Shown here piece after piece: positions 43,949 to 52,053 of a stretch of 64,000 nucleotides of DNA; the stretch's first letter is position 1, and each line of letters starts with the position of its first letter. Both the position numbers and the translations under genes were made by a program. The DNA comes from Neglectibacter timonensis (GTDB lineage Bacteria > Bacillota > Clostridia > Oscillospirales > Acutalibacteraceae), in the NCBI RefSeq assembly GCF_900048895.1, contig NZ_LT160639.1, positions 605,524-669,523 of the forward strand, read 5' to 3'. The notes under the pieces were generated by a model that was given only the letters and a program-made list of their open reading frames with translations, searched no databases and had not been told where the DNA came from.

Positions 43949-45721
43949 ATGGAAGAAAAAAAGACCATTGTGCCCCGCAGGCGAATGTCCCCGTTTCTGC
44001 GAAAAATCCTGCTCCTGCTGGTACTGCTGCTCATCCCTATTTTCCTGGCCGGCGCCGGTTTTCTGGTCTATTCTATCATCAATGCCAGAGAGAGCGGGCG
44101 GGAACGGATTGACACAGCCGTCTCTACACAGCTGGAAGACCTGGACAGTTCTCTTTCCATGGTAAACCTTTATCTCACGGAAACCCTTATGAACAATTCT
44201 CTGACCAAAAAAATAAATACAGAGGAGGATACTCACGACAGGCTGGTTGCGGCCCGAAGCCTGTGGGAGGAATTCGACCGGCAGAACAGCCTGTGGGCTG
44301 GAAATTTCAATCTTTTTTACTACTGCCCCTCCCGGAGCCTGTCTGTCTCCCGTTTTGATTCCGGCAGCAATTATTCCGACAACGACGCCATCCGCACCAT
44401 GATTAAGGAATCCGCCGGAAAAGCTCTGTTTGGGGAAAGCCATCTGCTCTGGAAGCCCCTAGCAGTGAACGGAAGCGCCTACTTGCTGCAGATATATACC
44501 TACCAGGGAAACTATGTGGCCTGCTGGCTCTCCTGCAGCGACGCCTTTTCCGTCCTGCAGGGCGCTGTCCTGAGCCCCAACGGTCTTTATGTTGTGCTGG
44601 ACAGCAGCTATGAACCTGTTCTGGGAAAAGGCACGCTTGTAGATCGTGGTATTGAACTGGACGGCGGCACCGCCACCTGTTCCCGCTGGGGGGAGTTCTG
44701 CGAGGTTTACGAAATGCACCGGGCGGACATCCGCCTGCTGGTCAATGACGACCCTTATATAGACCAGGAAAACCTGCTTTTTTTGATCACCTTCTTCTGC
44801 GTGACGCTCCTCATCATCCTCGCCTTTTCCCTGTATACCCTCACCTATTTCCATCGGTACATCGAAACCCCATTCCAGGAGTTCCAGCAGCATGTAAACG
44901 ATTATGCCTCCGTGCGCAGGCATGTAAAAAAACGGGGCTTTGCTGAATTGGATGAAGCTGTGGAGGCCTTTGACTCCCTGCAAATGCAGCTTCAGGAACT
45001 GAAAATAGACGTCTATGAGGAAAAATTGGCCCTGGCAAGAACAGAACTGGAATATTTTCAGCTGCAAATCAAACCTCACTTTTTCGTCAACTGCTTCAGT
45101 ATCATCTTTGGGATGGCTCAGAAAAAAGATTTCTCCCGCATCCAGGAGTTCTGTCTGAAGCTTTCCAATTACGTGCGCTTCCTGTTCCGGGACGGGTTTA
45201 CAATGGTCACTCTGCGGGAAGAACTTTCCGTGATCCGGGAATATCTGGACATCCAGAATATCCGCCACCGGACGGAAAACCAGATGCAGGATTCCATCGA
45301 AGAAGCCCTTCTCTCTCGGGAAATCCCGCCGTTGCTGCTGCTCACCTTCGTGGAAAACGCGGTGAAGCATGCGGAATTGAACGCCTGGAACCTCACGGTA
45401 TGCATCCTTGTTTCCCGGCTGGAGGAACAGCAAAAGCTCCGATTCATCGTGAAAAACAATGGTTCCAAATTCCCGGATGAGTATCTGGAACTATTGAATG
45501 ATCCCGCTTATTATCTGGACGGCGGAAGCCACGGCGGCAGGGGCGTGGGGATCCGGAATATCCATAAACGCCTTTCCCTGATCTACGGAAACCGGTTTTC
45601 CCTGCATTTTTACAATTCCGACAAAGGGGCTTGCGTGGAAATCCTCCTGCCCGATGAGGAGATAAGACCAGCTGCTGAGATGAATTTTTCAGCGGATTCA
45701 AATAAATTGGCAGATAAATAA
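43949..45721 (+). CDS. Sensor histidine kinase (YesM-like, no adjacent regulator)
   Basis: The protein has 590 residues. A basic start and a membrane helix (ILLLLVLLLIPIFLAGAGFLV) come first, then an extracellular sensor domain of about 230 residues, a second helix (LLFLITFFCVTLLIILAFSL), a HAMP-like linker and the His_kinase motif with histidine in QLQIKPHFFVNC. The ATPase domain (FVENAVKHAE, GGRGVGIRNIHKRL) completes it. Its gene lies divergent to the third importer operon, with the probable partner regulator at 37150. AAAGGGTGG precedes the ATG. Confidence 0.92.
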   Translation: MEEKKTIVPRRRMSPFLRKILLLLVLLLIPIFLAGAGFLVYSIINARESGRERIDTAVSTQLEDLDSSLSMVNLYLTETLMNNSLTKKINTEEDTHDRLVAARSLWEEFDRQNSLWAGNFNLFYYCPSRSLSVSRFDSGSNYSDNDAIRTMIKESAGKALFGESHLLWKPLAVNGSAYLLQIYTYQGNYVACWLSCSDAFSVLQGAVLSPNGLYVVLDSSYEPVLGKGTLVDRGIELDGGTATCSRWGEFCEVYEMHRADIRLLVNDDPYIDQENLLFLITFFCVTLLIILAFSLYTLTYFHRYIETPFQEFQQHVNDYASVRRHVKKRGFAELDEAVEAFDSLQMQLQELKIDVYEEKLALARTELEYFQLQIKPHFFVNCFSIIFGMAQKKDFSRIQEFCLKLSNYVRFLFRDGFTMVTLREELSVIREYLDIQNIRHRTENQMQDSIEEALLSREIPPLLLLTFVENAVKHAELNAWNLTVCILVSRLEEQQKLRFIVKNNGSKFPDEYLELLNDPAYYLDGGSHGGRGVGIRNIHKRLSLIYGNRFSLHFYNSDKGACVEILLPDEEIRPAAEMNFSADSNKLADK

Positions 45722-45811
45722 GATTTTCCTAAAAATCAAAAGAAAGTGATAGCTGCCTTTTTCTGTTTCCGCTATACTGGCAGCAGCAATTATAAAAGGG
45801 TGTGAAGCGTC

Positions 45812-46819
45812 ATGAACGCAAAGCTTTGGCTTGAACAACTGAAAGAATCGCCTCAAAAGAAAGCCCTTCCTGTACTGTCCTTCCCCTCTATCAGCCTGAT
45901 GGGAGTTACTGTGCGGGATCTGGTGAACAGCAGCGAACTGCAAGCGAAGGGCATGAAGCTCATTGCTGACCGGTTAGACTCCGCCGCCGCCGTGAGCATG
46001 ATGGACCTGTCTGTGGAAGCGGAAGCCTTTGGCTCAGAAATCCGTTTTGCCGATGATGAAGTTCCCACTGTAATCGGTTCCATCCTTATCTCCCAAGAGG
46101 ACGCCGACGCCCTCTCCATTCCCCCCGTGGGCGCAGGACGTACGGGTCAGTATATCGAAGCCATCCGCCAGGCCTGCGGGCTGATTCAGGACAGACCTGT
46201 TTTTGCAGGGGTGATAGGCCCTTACTCTCTTGCCGGACGGCTGATGGATGTGACCGAAATTATGGTCAATTGCTATGCCGACCCGGATTTTGTCCACGCA
46301 GCGATGAAAAAGGTTACCGCTTTCCTCATCAACTACCTTCTTGCCTATCGGGATACCGGCGCCGCCGGCGTTGTACTGGCGGAACCACTGACCGGTCTGC
46401 TCTCCCCCGATCTGGCCGAGGAATTTTCCGAACCTTATGTAAAAGAGATCGTTGATGCCGTGCAGACCGACGAATTCCTGGTCATCTATCACAATTGCGG
46501 CAATAACACCATCCAGATGATCGACTCCATCCTCCGCACAGGGGCTGCGGCTTATCATTTCGGCAACGCCATTTCCATGAAAGAAATGCTTCCCCACATA
46601 CCTGACGATGTGGTGGTGATGGGCAACGTGGATCCCGCCGGACAGTTTAAAAACGGCACGCCGGAATCCATCCGGGAGGAAACCCTGCGTATCATGTCCG
46701 AGTGCTGCCCCGGCCATTCCAATTTTGTCATTTCCTCCGGCTGTGATATCCCACCCGCCAGCAGCTGGGAAAACATTGACGCATTTTTCCGGGCTGTAGA
46801 GGAATATTACCAAAAATAA
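45812..46819 (+). CDS. Zinc corrinoid methyltransferase (MtaA/uroporphyrinogen decarboxylase fold)
   Basis: The protein has 335 residues in a UROD-type TIM barrel. The zinc ligands of the MtaA/MtbA methyltransferases are all present: H227 and C229 in YHNCG, and C311 in SSGCDIPP. True heme-pathway UroD enzymes lack this set, so I read it as a methyltransferase moving a methyl group to or from a corrinoid protein. The corrinoid protein at 55791 is a candidate partner, although 9 kb away. The acceptor in a bacterium without coenzyme M is unknown. AAAAGGGTG precedes the ATG, and a strong terminator closes the gene. Confidence 0.85.
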   Translation: MNAKLWLEQLKESPQKKALPVLSFPSISLMGVTVRDLVNSSELQAKGMKLIADRLDSAAAVSMMDLSVEAEAFGSEIRFADDEVPTVIGSILISQEDADALSIPPVGAGRTGQYIEAIRQACGLIQDRPVFAGVIGPYSLAGRLMDVTEIMVNCYADPDFVHAAMKKVTAFLINYLLAYRDTGAAGVVLAEPLTGLLSPDLAEEFSEPYVKEIVDAVQTDEFLVIYHNCGNNTIQMIDSILRTGAAAYHFGNAISMKEMLPHIPDDVVVMGNVDPAGQFKNGTPESIREETLRIMSECCPGHSNFVISSGCDIPPASSWENIDAFFRAVEEYYQK

Positions 46820-46829
46820 TTCCAGATAT

Positions 46830-46870
46830 AAAAAGGACAGTGGTATTTGTAATTTCCGCTGTCCTTTTTT
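46830..46870 (+). terminator. Intrinsic terminator
   Basis: AAAAAGGACAG and CTGTCCTTTTTT flank an 18-nt loop that itself can pair at its base. From here to 47077 I see only an imperfectly placed GC hairpin (46924-46957). Confidence 0.88.
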
Positions 46871-47077
46871 ACGGTCTATTTCTTCCATACCGCAGTTCCG
46901 CATTTTCTCAGAAAACACGCACATCCGCTCGCGCCGGGTATGAAAAAAGCGAGCGGAGGAAGGAAAACATCTCCCCGCCGTCTCAAAACAGAACTATATT
47001 TTAATCCTGTTATCCTCCGGAAGACAATCCGTTTTCCATCTGCAGCTGCAAGCAAAGCCCTCTTCCTTCTGCCGGTC

Positions 47078-48211
47078 TTACTCCTGTTCTCTCAGCAGCT
47101 GCCGGATCATTTCTTCTTTTGCCACCGCTGCGGCCCCCAAAACTCCAGGATCCATGCAGGACCGTCTGCGCAGGCGCGCACCGCTCACAGAGAGGCGGTT
47201 CAATTTTTCTTCCATGGAATGAAACAGCCCATCTCCCAAGAGGTCGAACAATTCTCCGCCCAGGGAAATATTGTCGCAGTCATAACACATCATCATGTTG
47301 TTGATGCAGAGTGCGCCGGAGACGGCGACATATTCAATGATAGCCTCCCGGCTTTCCTCTGGAATACTCCCATCCTGGGCAAATCCGAATTTTTCCCGCA
47401 GCGCGTTTAGATTGATCCTGCTCTCCAGCCATCCGGCATGATGCGCGTCAGCCACATAGTCGTCCAGAAAAGCCATATAACCCACTTCGCCGCACATGTA
47501 ATTCTTCCCTCTTCGCAGTTTTCCATTGAGGATGACGCCGCTGCCGATGCCTGTGCCGAAGGAGAGATAGATCAAATCGTTCTCCTCAGTCAGCCCCAGG
47601 GACAGGAATTCTCCCATCACCTCCATGTTCAGATCGTTATCCACATACACCGGCTTTCCATAGTAGCTTTCCACCTTCCGGATCACATCCGAAATGCCGG
47701 TTTCCTGCGTAAGACCAATCAGAGGCGCCATGATCACTTTTTCCCGTTTCACATCGTATGTCCCGGGAATTCCCAGGCCAATGCCCAGCACATTGGAAAG
47801 CTGGATATCGCTTCCCACGAGCAGTTCATTGATTACCTGGAAGAGGGTCTCCCCCATCACCTGGTCAAAATCTGCCTGAACTCTTACCTTTTTAAGCGTC
47901 AGCACCTCGTTTTTCAGGTTGCTGATCCCCACCTTGAGATAATCTCCCTCATGTATCACACCGATGGAATAATACCGGTTTTTGTTGAGGCGCAGCATCT
48001 GAGGCTTCCTTCCCAGAGGAGATTCCCCCTCTCCTACCTCCAGAACCAGCTCCCTCTCAGCCAAAAACTGCACAATCTTCATCACCGTGGGAGGGCTGAT
48101 TCCGGTGATGTGGGCAAGTTCTGATTTGGAAGTCTCCTCCATCCCGCAGAGCAGTTTGTATACGTTCCTGCGGTTCATATCCTTCAGATGAGATGAAACA
48201 TGGGATTTCAC
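47078..48211 (-). CDS. ROK-family transcriptional regulator
   Basis: The protein has 377 residues. The N-terminal winged helix (SKSELAHITGISPPTVMKIV) is followed by the ROK sugar-kinase-like domain with LGIGLGIPGT, VYVDNDLNMEVMGE and YLSFGTGIGSGVILNG. The usual zinc-binding cysteine cluster after the ROK signature is missing; the region reads HHAGWLESRINLN. Such NagC/XylR-like proteins repress sugar genes and are released by a sugar or sugar phosphate. The divergent NagB-like gene suggests amino-sugar control. A dyad sits inside its own promoter, so autoregulation is likely. Confidence 0.92.
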   Translation of the reverse strand: MKSHVSSHLKDMNRRNVYKLLCGMEETSKSELAHITGISPPTVMKIVQFLAERELVLEVGEGESPLGRKPQMLRLNKNRYYSIGVIHEGDYLKVGISNLKNEVLTLKKVRVQADFDQVMGETLFQVINELLVGSDIQLSNVLGIGLGIPGTYDVKREKVIMAPLIGLTQETGISDVIRKVESYYGKPVYVDNDLNMEVMGEFLSLGLTEENDLIYLSFGTGIGSGVILNGKLRRGKNYMCGEVGYMAFLDDYVADAHHAGWLESRINLNALREKFGFAQDGSIPEESREAIIEYVAVSGALCINNMMMCYDCDNISLGGELFDLLGDGLFHSMEEKLNRLSVSGARLRRRSCMDPGVLGAAAVAKEEMIRQLLREQE

Positions 48212-48246
48212 GGAATCCCCTCCAATCGTTAATCCTCTTAAAATAT

Positions 48247-48274
48247 ATTATAAGGTGTTTTAACACACTGTCAA
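48247..48274 (-). promoter_or_regulatory. Promoter of the ROK gene with a dyad in the spacer
   Basis: On the minus strand a perfect TTGACA, a 16-bp spacer and a perfect TATAAT are present. The spacer is almost filled by the palindrome GTGTTTTAACAC (48255-48266). A repressor bound there would block RNA polymerase directly. Confidence 0.8.
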
Positions 48275-48319
48275 GTGCTTCAAAAATGACAGCTATTACT
48301 GTAAACACTGCAGATTCCC

Positions 48320-48348
48320 TTGACTTTTTTTTAAGAATATTCTATTCT
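48320..48348 (+). promoter_or_regulatory. Promoter of the NagB-like gene
   Basis: TTGACT, a 17-bp spacer and TATTCT place the start near 48355, some 40 nt before the coding frame. Confidence 0.65.
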
Positions 48349-48395
48349 TTAATTAGCTTTATTAATAAATTAAAAATTCTCCTCAATCTTTAGAA

Positions 48396-49142
48396 TTGGC
48401 GGTGTGCCTTGTGCAATTTAAAGTATTCCCTGACGATACTCTCCTGTCCTCAGCAGTAGCGGATGCCATCTGCGGGCAGCTGAGGCAGAATCCCCGCAGC
48501 CTGCTCTGCCTTGCGGCGGGCCATTCCTCCCTGGGCGTCTTCCAAGAGCTGGTCCGCCGTTACCGGCAAAACGAGGTGGATTTTTCTCAGGCCGGCTTCC
48601 TCGCTATGGATGAATGGTTGGGAATGAACAGGAGCACCCCGGGAAGCTGCAGTGATTTTCTGATTCAAAATTTTCTGTCACAGGTGAATTTCCCGCCTGA
48701 AAGGGTCCGCTTGATAGATGGAAAGGCGTCCGACCTACAGGCCGAATGCAAAGCGGTCCGCTGCAGCATAGCAGAGGCTGGAGGCCTGGATTTTATCCTG
48801 CTGGGGATGGGTATGAACGGCCATCTGGCGCTCAATGAGCCGGGTGTGGATTTCACCCTTTCCGTGCATCTTACACAGCTTGACGGCACTACAAAGAAGG
48901 TGGGGCAGAAATATTTTGACAGCGCCCCAGAACTCACAGGCGGCCTTACCATTGGCTTCGCTGATATCGCCGCAGCCAAAAACATTCTGCTGGTGGTAAA
49001 CGGGGAACGAAAAAGCCAAATTCTCCAAAAGGTTATGGAGAGCCCTGTAACAAACCTGCTGCCTGCTACCGGACTGAAAGACCTCCCCAATGCCGCTCTT
49101 TGGTGTGACCGTGCCGCCGCGTCCCTTTGCCCGGCAGGATAA
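48396..49142 (+). CDS. Glucosamine-6-phosphate deaminase-like protein
   Basis: The protein has up to 248 residues, close to the usual NagB length. The phosphate loop LCLAAGHSSLGVF, the catalytic aspartate region FLAMDEWLG and the histidine/glutamate motif LGMGMNGHLALNEPG are clear. It should convert glucosamine-6-phosphate, or a related amino-sugar or lactone substrate, to the fructose phosphate and ammonia. The start is uncertain: TTG 48396, GTG 48402 and GTG 48411 are in frame and none has a good ribosome binding site. The divergent ROK repressor probably controls it. Confidence 0.87.
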   Translation: MAVCLVQFKVFPDDTLLSSAVADAICGQLRQNPRSLLCLAAGHSSLGVFQELVRRYRQNEVDFSQAGFLAMDEWLGMNRSTPGSCSDFLIQNFLSQVNFPPERVRLIDGKASDLQAECKAVRCSIAEAGGLDFILLGMGMNGHLALNEPGVDFTLSVHLTQLDGTTKKVGQKYFDSAPELTGGLTIGFADIAAAKNILLVVNGERKSQILQKVMESPVTNLLPATGLKDLPNAALWCDRAAASLCPAG

Positions 49143-49149
49143 GAAAGGG

Positions 49150-49181
49150 AAAAGGCTGCCCATCTGTGGGCAGCCTTTTTG
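49150..49181 (+). terminator. Intrinsic terminator of the NagB-like gene
   Basis: AAAAGGCTGCCCA, loop TCTG, TGGGCAGCCTTTTTG. Confidence 0.9.
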
Positions 49182-49282
49182 TTGTTCAGAGGGTTTGGCA
49201 TTGGGGAACCTTTCTCCCTAACTATTCCTATTCTGAAGGAGGATACCGCGAAACTGTTTTTCGGCCCTCGCGGAGGACACAT

Positions 49283-49343
49283 GAAAAAACAGCGTATCGG
49301 AAAGGGGAAATTCTTCTGGTCTGTACCGGTCCCCCTTTCCGAT
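49283..49343 (-). terminator. Terminator of the GH4 operon
   Basis: On the minus strand ATCGGAAAGGGG and its complement CCCCTTTCCGAT enclose about 24 nt, followed by ACGCTGTTTTTT. It lies just after the GH4 stop codon. Confidence 0.75.
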
Positions 49344-49348
49344 TCAGA

Positions 49349-50623
49349 TCACACACATTTTCTGATATACTGCCTGTTTCTCTCAAATAGCTCCTCTACG
49401 ATCTTTACCGCCGCATCTGTACTCTGAATGACGGGATCGCACAACAGAGCCTGAAGAGCCAATTCCTTGGAACCCTGGGCCGCTGCCCGGATCGAAAGCC
49501 TCTGGGCGGAGACCTGCTGGTTCATCAATCCAATCACACCATCCGGCATACTGCGCACCACCCTTTTATGGACGCCGTCGCCATCTACAGTGATGGGCAG
49601 TTCCACCGCTACATCGTCCGGCAGCTGGGAAAGCGCGCCATCGTTATAGACAATGGCAGAGGGAATGTTTTTTCTGTCGTTGAAAAAGATTCCCGTCACC
49701 ACTTCAATTGCCTGTTCCCCCGAAGGCACCAGCCATTCATCGATCTCTTTTTCTCCGGAAACCAGCGCGGCAATTTCTCTTTTCATACGTACACGGTCCT
49801 GTGCATCCCAATCAAAATCATAGCCATGCTCTCCAGCCTCATACCCATAAGCCTGGTATTCTCCCAGATGATCGTCAGAGCACGTGGGATAAAGTCCGAA
49901 AAAGCGGAACAGCTTTCTGGAGTAGGGCATGAAGGAGGGGTCAAAGGCTTTTTCCTTCTCCCGGAATTCCGGATACAGGTCCTCTCCGGTTTCCTTATCA
50001 CGAATGGACAGAATCCACTGGAAGTGGTTCATACCCGCTCCAAAGACGTCGATAGATTCCGGCTCTCTTCCCAGAATCTTCTCAATGTCGTGCTGCGCCA
50101 TAAAAATGCCGTGGCACAGACCGATACATTTGATGCTGGAATACATGTTGACGCCCAGAATGATGCGGGTTTCCGGATTGGAAAAATTCAGGAACCATGC
50201 GTTAGGGCACAATTCTTCCATATCACGGACAATATCCATAATGACGGGAAAAGTGCGCATGGTAAAAAACAAGGCGCCGGGACCGCCATTTTCTCCCAGG
50301 CAATGGCGCACACCATATTTTTTCGGCACATTGAAATCCTGCTTCCACAGCTCGCAGCGCTCAATCGCCAGACTGTTGATGACAAAGTCGGCGCCTGGCA
50401 GTACTTCCCTGCGGTCCCCAGTCTTTTCGATGGTCAGCCCCCAGCCGGTGTGCTCGTTCAGCTTGACCGCCAGGCCATACATTCTTTCCAGGTTCTCCGG
50501 ATCAATATCCACCAAGGAAAGAGTGGCTCCCTTCATCTTCGGGGACGTAAAAATGTCCCGGAACGTCGGTGTGCCAAACGACATGCTGCCTGCTCCGATA
50601 AAGACAATTTTAGGCGTTCTCAT
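49349..50623 (-). CDS. GH4 alpha-glycosidase (alpha-glucosidase/galactosidase/galacturonidase group)
   Basis: The protein has 424 residues. The NAD-binding opening is [24 protein letters not shown] and the metal ligands C170 in GLCHG and H200 in AGMNHFQW match family 4 glycosidases, which use NAD and a divalent metal to oxidise C3 and eliminate the aglycone. The subgroup cannot be fixed. It acts in the cytoplasm and follows the PfkB-type kinase after 8 nt. A kinase next to GH4 suggests that the released sugar is phosphorylated. Confidence 0.92.
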   Translation of the reverse strand: MRTPKIVFIGAGSMSFGTPTFRDIFTSPKMKGATLSLVDIDPENLERMYGLAVKLNEHTGWGLTIEKTGDRREVLPGADFVINSLAIERCELWKQDFNVPKKYGVRHCLGENGGPGALFFTMRTFPVIMDIVRDMEELCPNAWFLNFSNPETRIILGVNMYSSIKCIGLCHGIFMAQHDIEKILGREPESIDVFGAGMNHFQWILSIRDKETGEDLYPEFREKEKAFDPSFMPYSRKLFRFFGLYPTCSDDHLGEYQAYGYEAGEHGYDFDWDAQDRVRMKREIAALVSGEKEIDEWLVPSGEQAIEVVTGIFFNDRKNIPSAIVYNDGALSQLPDDVAVELPITVDGDGVHKRVVRSMPDGVIGLMNQQVSAQRLSIRAAAQGSKELALQALLCDPVIQSTDAAVKIVEELFERNRQYIRKCV

Positions 50624-50631
50624 ACATCAAT

Positions 50632-51747
50632 TCATCCTTTCTTCTGTTCCGGGCGATAAAACTCCCCCGGTATGATTTCTGTACCATAGGCTTCCATCCA
50701 GCCGATCAATTCTTCACGGTCCGGACTTTTTCCCTGTGAAACATAGTACCCCGAAACCGCATTGGCTGTAAAAAGCGCTTGTCCCGGCGTAAGGCCCAGC
50801 AGCAGCGCCAAAACAAACCCCGCATTGAAATTGTCACCGCCCCCAGTAGACAGTCTGGGCTTCTCAATCCGCTTGTTTGCACAGCGGAAGCATCCTTCCG
50901 CACCAGCACAGCAAGCCCCGTCCAGATGGTGGATTACTACCAGGCTGCAGGAAAGCGCTTCTCTCAACCGCAGGGCCATAGCCTCACTATCTGACACTGG
51001 CAGCCCAATGCTTCGGGTCAAAACTTCTGCCTCGTTTTGATTCAGGCTGAGTACGGGTTGTATAAACGCGGCGAATTCAGAAATCAGCCCGGCTGCCTCC
51101 CGCACCTCTTCCACCGGGCGCTGAGAACAATCTGAGAGGTCCAGAAAGAGCAACTTTCTTCGGGATATTCCCGGCAGGATCTCCCGCAGAAAGCCCTTCC
51201 AGATGGAACTGCTTCCCTGCAGCTCACTCCAGTTCAGGAAGGCAATCACAGAGGATTGCTCCGCCATCTCACGTAGCCGCCCGGCAGAAAGCCGCGCCGT
51301 AAGACGTTCATAATCCAGAGATCCTATCCCCTCATTCCTGGCCAGCATCACCTTGCCGTCGTCGAATTCCAGCGCTTGACACAGACCAGGGTTGCTGACG
51401 CCGGTCAGCACACAGTTCGGATGCATCTGTTGAAACAGGGGAAGGATTTCCGGGCTTCCCAACGCCCCGATACAGTTGACGGAAGCACCCAATCCTGCTA
51501 TGGCTTGGGAGAAGATCGGCATATTCCCGCCAAGCTTTATTGTCTGCAGCTGCAGTTCCAAAGAACAGCTCTTTTTTGCCTTTTCCGCTATGTAACCACC
51601 GAACTCTGCCATAGTCTCAAAAAAGGACGTCCCCGCTTCCCCTGTCTGTCTGCACACCCGGAAAATACTGTCGACATACCCGTCGAATCCCACCATCACG
51701 GCGGGAACAGCTGCCGTAGAACGCAGCCTTTTCAATATTTCATCCAA
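50632..51747 (-). CDS. PfkB-family sugar kinase (TTG start)
   Basis: The protein has 371 residues. The ribokinase fold opens VMVGFDGYVDSI, the KLGGNMPIFSQAIAGLG motif follows, and the C-terminal anion hole and catalytic aspartate are in STGGGDNFNAGF. The start is TTG at 51747, because AAAGGGGG lies 8 nt before it. An ATG 45 bases upstream has no ribosome binding site and would lie in an AT-rich leader. It phosphorylates a sugar, probably the product of the GH4 enzyme encoded next. A near-consensus promoter lies about 100 nt upstream. Confidence 0.88.
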   Translation of the reverse strand: MDEILKRLRSTAAVPAVMVGFDGYVDSIFRVCRQTGEAGTSFFETMAEFGGYIAEKAKKSCSLELQLQTIKLGGNMPIFSQAIAGLGASVNCIGALGSPEILPLFQQMHPNCVLTGVSNPGLCQALEFDDGKVMLARNEGIGSLDYERLTARLSAGRLREMAEQSSVIAFLNWSELQGSSSIWKGFLREILPGISRRKLLFLDLSDCSQRPVEEVREAAGLISEFAAFIQPVLSLNQNEAEVLTRSIGLPVSDSEAMALRLREALSCSLVVIHHLDGACCAGAEGCFRCANKRIEKPRLSTGGGDNFNAGFVLALLLGLTPGQALFTANAVSGYYVSQGKSPDREELIGWMEAYGTEIIPGEFYRPEQKKG

Positions 51748-51790
51748 ACCCGGTTCCCCCTTTCTGTGAAAGAATGTCGAAGACGATTTC

Positions 51791-51814
51791 AATTTAATTA
51801 ATCTAATTAATTAA
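51791..51814. promoter_or_regulatory. AT-rich dyad in the leader of the PfkB-GH4 operon
   Basis: TTTAATTAAT and ATTAATTAAA face each other across a few bases between the promoter and the TTG start. This could be a repressor site. Confidence 0.45.
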
Positions 51815-51850
51815 ACGCATCAAACCCGATCCGCCTGAATTTACTATATC

Positions 51851-51878
51851 ATTATATAACCCTTCCTCAAATTGTCAA
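51851..51878 (-). promoter_or_regulatory. Promoter of the PfkB-GH4 operon
   Basis: On the minus strand TTGACA, a 16-bp spacer and TATAAT are all at consensus. Confidence 0.85.
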
Positions 51879-51971
51879 TAGGTTTGCGGCCGTCATAAAT
51901 TTTGTGATGACCTATCTTTAATCAGATAAAATAATTTGGCGCCCCCCTTCCCTTCCGCCTATGCTCTCATA

Positions 51972-52016
51972 CAGCCCGGCCCAGCCCTTGGAATCCAAAA
52001 GGCCCGGACCGGGCTG
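51972..52016. terminator. Hairpin after the RACo gene
   Basis: CAGCCCGG and CCGGGCTG with further inner GC pairs (CCCAGCC with GGCCCGG) form a strong stem about 40 nt after the stop codon. No T-run follows on either strand. Confidence 0.5.
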
Positions 52017-52053
52017 CTTCCGGTTCATAAGTCATCCCCTGTGCGGCGGCGCC

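Noticed and set aside
46924-46957. Terminator of the ROK gene
   Set aside because: The stem TCCGCTCGC/GCGAGCGGA carries its T-run inside the loop rather than after the stem, so termination is doubtful.
49281-49427. Plus-strand mini-gene (ATG at 49281 after GGAGGACAC)
   Set aside because: It overlaps the GH4 3' end antisense and lies on its terminator hairpin. There is no protein-like feature beyond the initiation site.
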